DNA from: Treponema vincentii
GTDB lineage: Bacteria > Spirochaetota > Spirochaetia > Treponematales > Treponemataceae
NCBI RefSeq assembly: GCF_010365865.1
Contig: NZ_CP048020.1
Coordinates: forward strand, 1-64,000
Reading direction: 5' to 3'
Length of the DNA: 64,000 bases
Below the pieces are notes generated by a model. It ran no database searches. It was given only the letters and a program-made list of their open reading frames with translations, and had not been told where the DNA came from. Below, piece after piece: positions 62,143 to 64,000 of this stretch. The position numbers and the translations under genes are program-made. Numbering within the stretch: position 1 is the stretch's first letter; each line of letters starts with the position of its first letter.

Positions 62143-62171
62143 TTGACAGCTCCATGAACACCTTGTATCAT
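62143..62171 (+). promoter_or_regulatory. Promoter of the selenium cluster
   Basis: TTGACA (62143-62148) and TATCAT (62166-62171) are spaced by 17 bases. It lies 57 bases before the yedE start, whose ribosome-binding site is GGAGGAA. Confidence 0.75.
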
Positions 62172-62227
62172 ACTATATATAATTTTTTTTGTGGTTTTAT
62201 TTAAAATATTAAAACCGGAGGAATGGT

Positions 62228-63277
62228 ATGAAAAAGCATTTCATGGTAGCATTGACAGGCGCATTTATCGGTATTGCGGCTGTCGTATTGGTTAAATTCG
62301 GAAACCCGGGAAATATGGGCTTCTGTATTGCCTGTTTCTTACGCGACATTGCAGGTTCGTTAAAACTGCACAATGCAGCCGTCGTACAGTATATGCGCCC
62401 CGAAGTCATCGGACTTATCGTCGGTGCTTTTGCGATTGCGCTCGTAAAAAAAGAGTTTAAGCCGCGCGGCGGTTCAGCGCCTTTTACCCGCTTTGTGTTA
62501 GGCTTTTTCGTAATGATCGGTGCGTTGATGTTCTTGGGATGCCCGCTTCGTATGTTTTTACGTTTGGGCGCAGGCGATTTGAATGCGGTGTTCGGTCTTG
62601 TAGGGTTCATCATCGGTATTGCTATCGGAGTGGTATTCCTCAACAAAAACTTCTCATTGAGCCGCGCGTATCCCCAATCCGGACAGGAAGGTATGCTTGC
62701 CCCCATCGTGATGATCGTATTCTTCATTTTATTGGTTGCATTCCCCGCCGTTCTCGCCTTTAGCGAAAAAGGACCCGGTTCAATGCATGCACCGATTGCA
62801 CTCGCACTCGGTATCGGTCTTGTCGGCGGTGCATTGGCACAGCGCAGCCGGCTCTGTACCGCAGGCGGTATCCGCGATGCAATTATGCTCAAAGACTTCC
62901 ACCTTTTAACGGGCAGCATTGCTATTTTAGTTGCCGTGCTGATCGGAACGCTCGTAACCGGACAGTTTAAGCTCGGGCTTGCGGGGCAGGCAGTTGCCCA
63001 CACCGACGGTTTGTGGAACGCGCTCGGTATGGTGCTGGTTGGCTGGGCAAGTGTTCTGCTCGGCGGTTGCCCCTTACGCCAGCTCATTTTAACCGGCGAG
63101 GGTAACACCGACTCGGCTGTAACCGTAACCGGTTTGATTGCAGGCGCCGCTTTCGCTCACAACTTTGGGCTTGCTTCTTCCGGTAAAGGGCCGACCAGTG
63201 CCGGCATGATCGCCGTTGTTATCGGATTAGTCGTAACAGCCTGTGTCAGCGTATACTACGCAGCAAAAAATAAATAA
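62228..63277 (+). CDS. yedE: YedE-family selenium-associated membrane transporter
   Basis: This 349-aa polytopic protein has about ten hydrophobic segments. The two halves each have a GCPLR motif (LGCPLRMF and GGCPLRQL), conserved cysteines of the YeeE/YedE family. YedE orthologues occur next to selD and are thought to import selenium or thiosulfate-like anions. The promoter lies just upstream, and an imperfect terminator follows. Its neighbours (TusA-like, DUF3343, SelD) support a selenium role rather than general sulfur transport. Confidence 0.93.
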   Translation: MKKHFMVALTGAFIGIAAVVLVKFGNPGNMGFCIACFLRDIAGSLKLHNAAVVQYMRPEVIGLIVGAFAIALVKKEFKPRGGSAPFTRFVLGFFVMIGALMFLGCPLRMFLRLGAGDLNAVFGLVGFIIGIAIGVVFLNKNFSLSRAYPQSGQEGMLAPIVMIVFFILLVAFPAVLAFSEKGPGSMHAPIALALGIGLVGGALAQRSRLCTAGGIRDAIMLKDFHLLTGSIAILVAVLIGTLVTGQFKLGLAGQAVAHTDGLWNALGMVLVGWASVLLGGCPLRQLILTGEGNTDSAVTVTGLIAGAAFAHNFGLASSGKGPTSAGMIAVVIGLVVTACVSVYYAAKNK

Positions 63278-63286
63278 TGTTTTCGC

Positions 63287-63330
63287 GGCATCTCTAATTA
63301 TCGACCTCTTAGGGATGCCTCTTTTTTTAA
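63287..63330 (+). terminator. Terminator or attenuator after yedE
   Basis: An 11-bp stem with one mismatch (GGCATCTCTAA with TTAGGGATGCC) is followed by TCTTTTTTT. It lies inside the cluster, so it may reduce downstream expression instead of ending the operon. Confidence 0.7.
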
Positions 63331-63390
63331 CATACAAAAGAGAGCTTCTAAATAATTCAATTTTTAGAGGCGCTCGAAGGAGATAGAGAA

Positions 63391-63600
63391 ATGGCAGATT
63401 ATACGGTAGATGCACGGGGGCTTTCCTGCCCCGAACCGGTGGTACGGACAAAAAAAGCATTCGATGCGCATCAGAATTTTACGGTGCTTGTCGATAATGA
63501 AACCTCAAAAGAAAATGTTATCCGCTTTTGCGATAAGATGAAGGCAAAGACCTCCGTCTCAGCCGACGGCAGCGACTGGAAAATCACCGTTTCAAAATGA
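63391..63600 (+). CDS. TusA-like protein (YedF N-terminal type)
   Basis: This 69-aa protein has the TusA/SirA motif DARGLSCPEPVV, with the active cysteine at residue 13. In many selenium operons YedF is a fusion of this domain with a C-terminal DsrE-like domain; here only the first part is present. GAAGGAGA precedes the ATG. Its stop overlaps the DUF3343 start as ATGA. A role in carrying selenium or sulfur as a persulfide-like group is inferred. Confidence 0.9.
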   Translation: MADYTVDARGLSCPEPVVRTKKAFDAHQNFTVLVDNETSKENVIRFCDKMKAKTSVSADGSDWKITVSK

Positions 63601-63866
63601 TTGACGGCTACGTAATAACGTTTCACACTCATTACGAAGCGCTCGTTTGTATGCGCAGTCTCGAAAAAAGCGAGGCTGTGCAAAACGGCGTGATTACCGT
63701 CAAGCTTATTCCCGTGCCGCGCGAACTCAGCTCCGCCTGCGGTACGGCGGTTAAAGTTATGATAAAAGACGGCGCTGTGTTCGGCGTAGAGAACTTTGCA
63801 AACATTGAACGCGATGAAGTGTTCAGCTTTGACTCCGCCGGAACATATACCGCAGCGGATAACTAA
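63597..63866 (+). CDS. DUF3343 protein
   Basis: This 89-aa protein matches DUF3343, a small putative Se/S carrier found next to selenium genes. Family features are the early TFHTHYEALVCMRSLE and later LIPVPRELSSACGTAVKV, with a conserved cysteine in SACG. It overlaps the TusA-like gene by four bases and precedes selD by nine. Separate TusA-like and DUF3343 genes here might replace a YedF fusion. Confidence 0.9.
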   Translation: MIDGYVITFHTHYEALVCMRSLEKSEAVQNGVITVKLIPVPRELSSACGTAVKVMIKDGAVFGVENFANIERDEVFSFDSAGTYTAADN

Positions 63867-63875
63867 GAGGCAAAC

Positions 63876-64000
63876 ATGAGCTGTGCAGTCTCGGATAAAA
63901 ATTTCAGTTTAATTAAATCTTCGTCCTATTCGGGATGAGGAGCAAAATTAAGTGCGGGTGCACTGGACGGATTATTAAAAAGCTTTCCTATTTGCTCCGA
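63876..64000 (+). CDS. selD: Selenide, water dikinase SelD (selenoprotein), 5' part
   Basis: SelD makes selenophosphate from selenide and ATP. The visible 41 full codons read MSCAVSDKNFSLIKSSSYSG, then an in-frame TGA at 63936-63938 (codon 21), then GAKLSAGALDGLLKSFP. In SelD the residue before GAK-type sequence is the catalytic Cys or Sec, so TGA must encode selenocysteine. A hairpin (63951-63964) lies 12 bases after the TGA. The start has AAGAGG upstream. The gene continues beyond the window. Confidence 0.95.
63951..63964 (+). promoter_or_regulatory. SECIS-like hairpin in selD
   Basis: AGTGC and GCACT pair around a GGGT loop, 12 bases after the TGA. Bacterial SECIS elements have a short stem at this distance with guanines and a U in the apical loop, which SelB recognises. 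This fits, though the bulged base of the E. coli fdhF element is not obvious. Confidence 0.75.

Noticed and set aside
63287-63330. The end of the selenium operon
   Set aside because: The stem is imperfect, and the downstream genes belong to the same pathway on the same strand with no separate strong promoter seen.

Overview
The window reads as the start of a Treponema chromosome, most like the oral T. vincentii/T. medium group. That placement is an inference from gene content recalled from memory: a P83/100 antigen-family protein, a Bat aerotolerance operon, many TPR proteins, SDR-type threonine dehydrogenase with Kbl, and a selenium-utilisation cluster. Base 1 is the first base of dnaA. Most genes are ordinary chromosomal genes with short gaps and ATGA or TAATG overlaps. 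No rRNA, tRNA or CRISPR array was seen.

Layout. 1-8.2 kb: dnaA, a queuosine-precursor transporter, the tdh-kbl threonine-degradation operon, and a three-gene set around an SPFH protein. 8.2-11.3 kb: an exported protein, a 2-hydroxyacyl-CoA dehydratase-like protein and an AlbA_2-type regulator with an in-frame 12-bp tandem repeat. 11.7-15.1 kb: flavodoxin plus a metal/cobalamin-type ABC importer. 15.2-20 kb: an RNA m5U methyltransferase, a PQQ-propeller protein and P83/100. 20-22.6 kb: a fused 2Fe-2S/molybdopterin xanthine dehydrogenase of the selenium-dependent type, broken by one frameshift. 23-28.7 kb: htpG, rsgA, murI and an ABC exporter.

28.7-38.4 kb is an accessory zone. It holds remnants of an AAA-ATPase-like gene, an MmeI-type restriction-modification enzyme and two unknown genes, together with intact WYL, ClbS/DfsB, a PIN-like membrane protein, an AAA-ATPase/TOPRIM-like pair and a RelB/YoeB toxin-antitoxin module. 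38.5-51.1 kb returns to housekeeping: ABC exporter, nrdB with a MATE pump, metallophosphoesterase, and a run of TPR proteins. One of these carries three 102-bp tandem repeats and four divergent copies of a longer module.

51.3-53.6 kb is the strongest novelty. A two-gene AAA-ATPase/RloB cassette is flanked by a perfect 33-bp direct repeat, and the repeat is the 3' end of tex. This is the signature of site-specific insertion, yet no integrase lies inside. 53.6-61.8 kb: tex, two small membrane proteins, a SanA-like protein and batABCD without moxR or the DUF58 gene.

61.8 kb to the end: a selenium cluster (yedE, a TusA-like protein, a DUF3343 protein) and the start of selD, cut by the window edge. 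SelD carries an in-frame UGA at the catalytic position, followed by a SECIS-like hairpin, so it is itself a selenoprotein. Together with the selenium-dependent-type xanthine dehydrogenase, this points to both selenocysteine and a selenium cofactor.

Two nested foldback elements (2.33-2.60 kb and 11.41-11.64 kb) share related termini and look like a dispersed MITE-like family.
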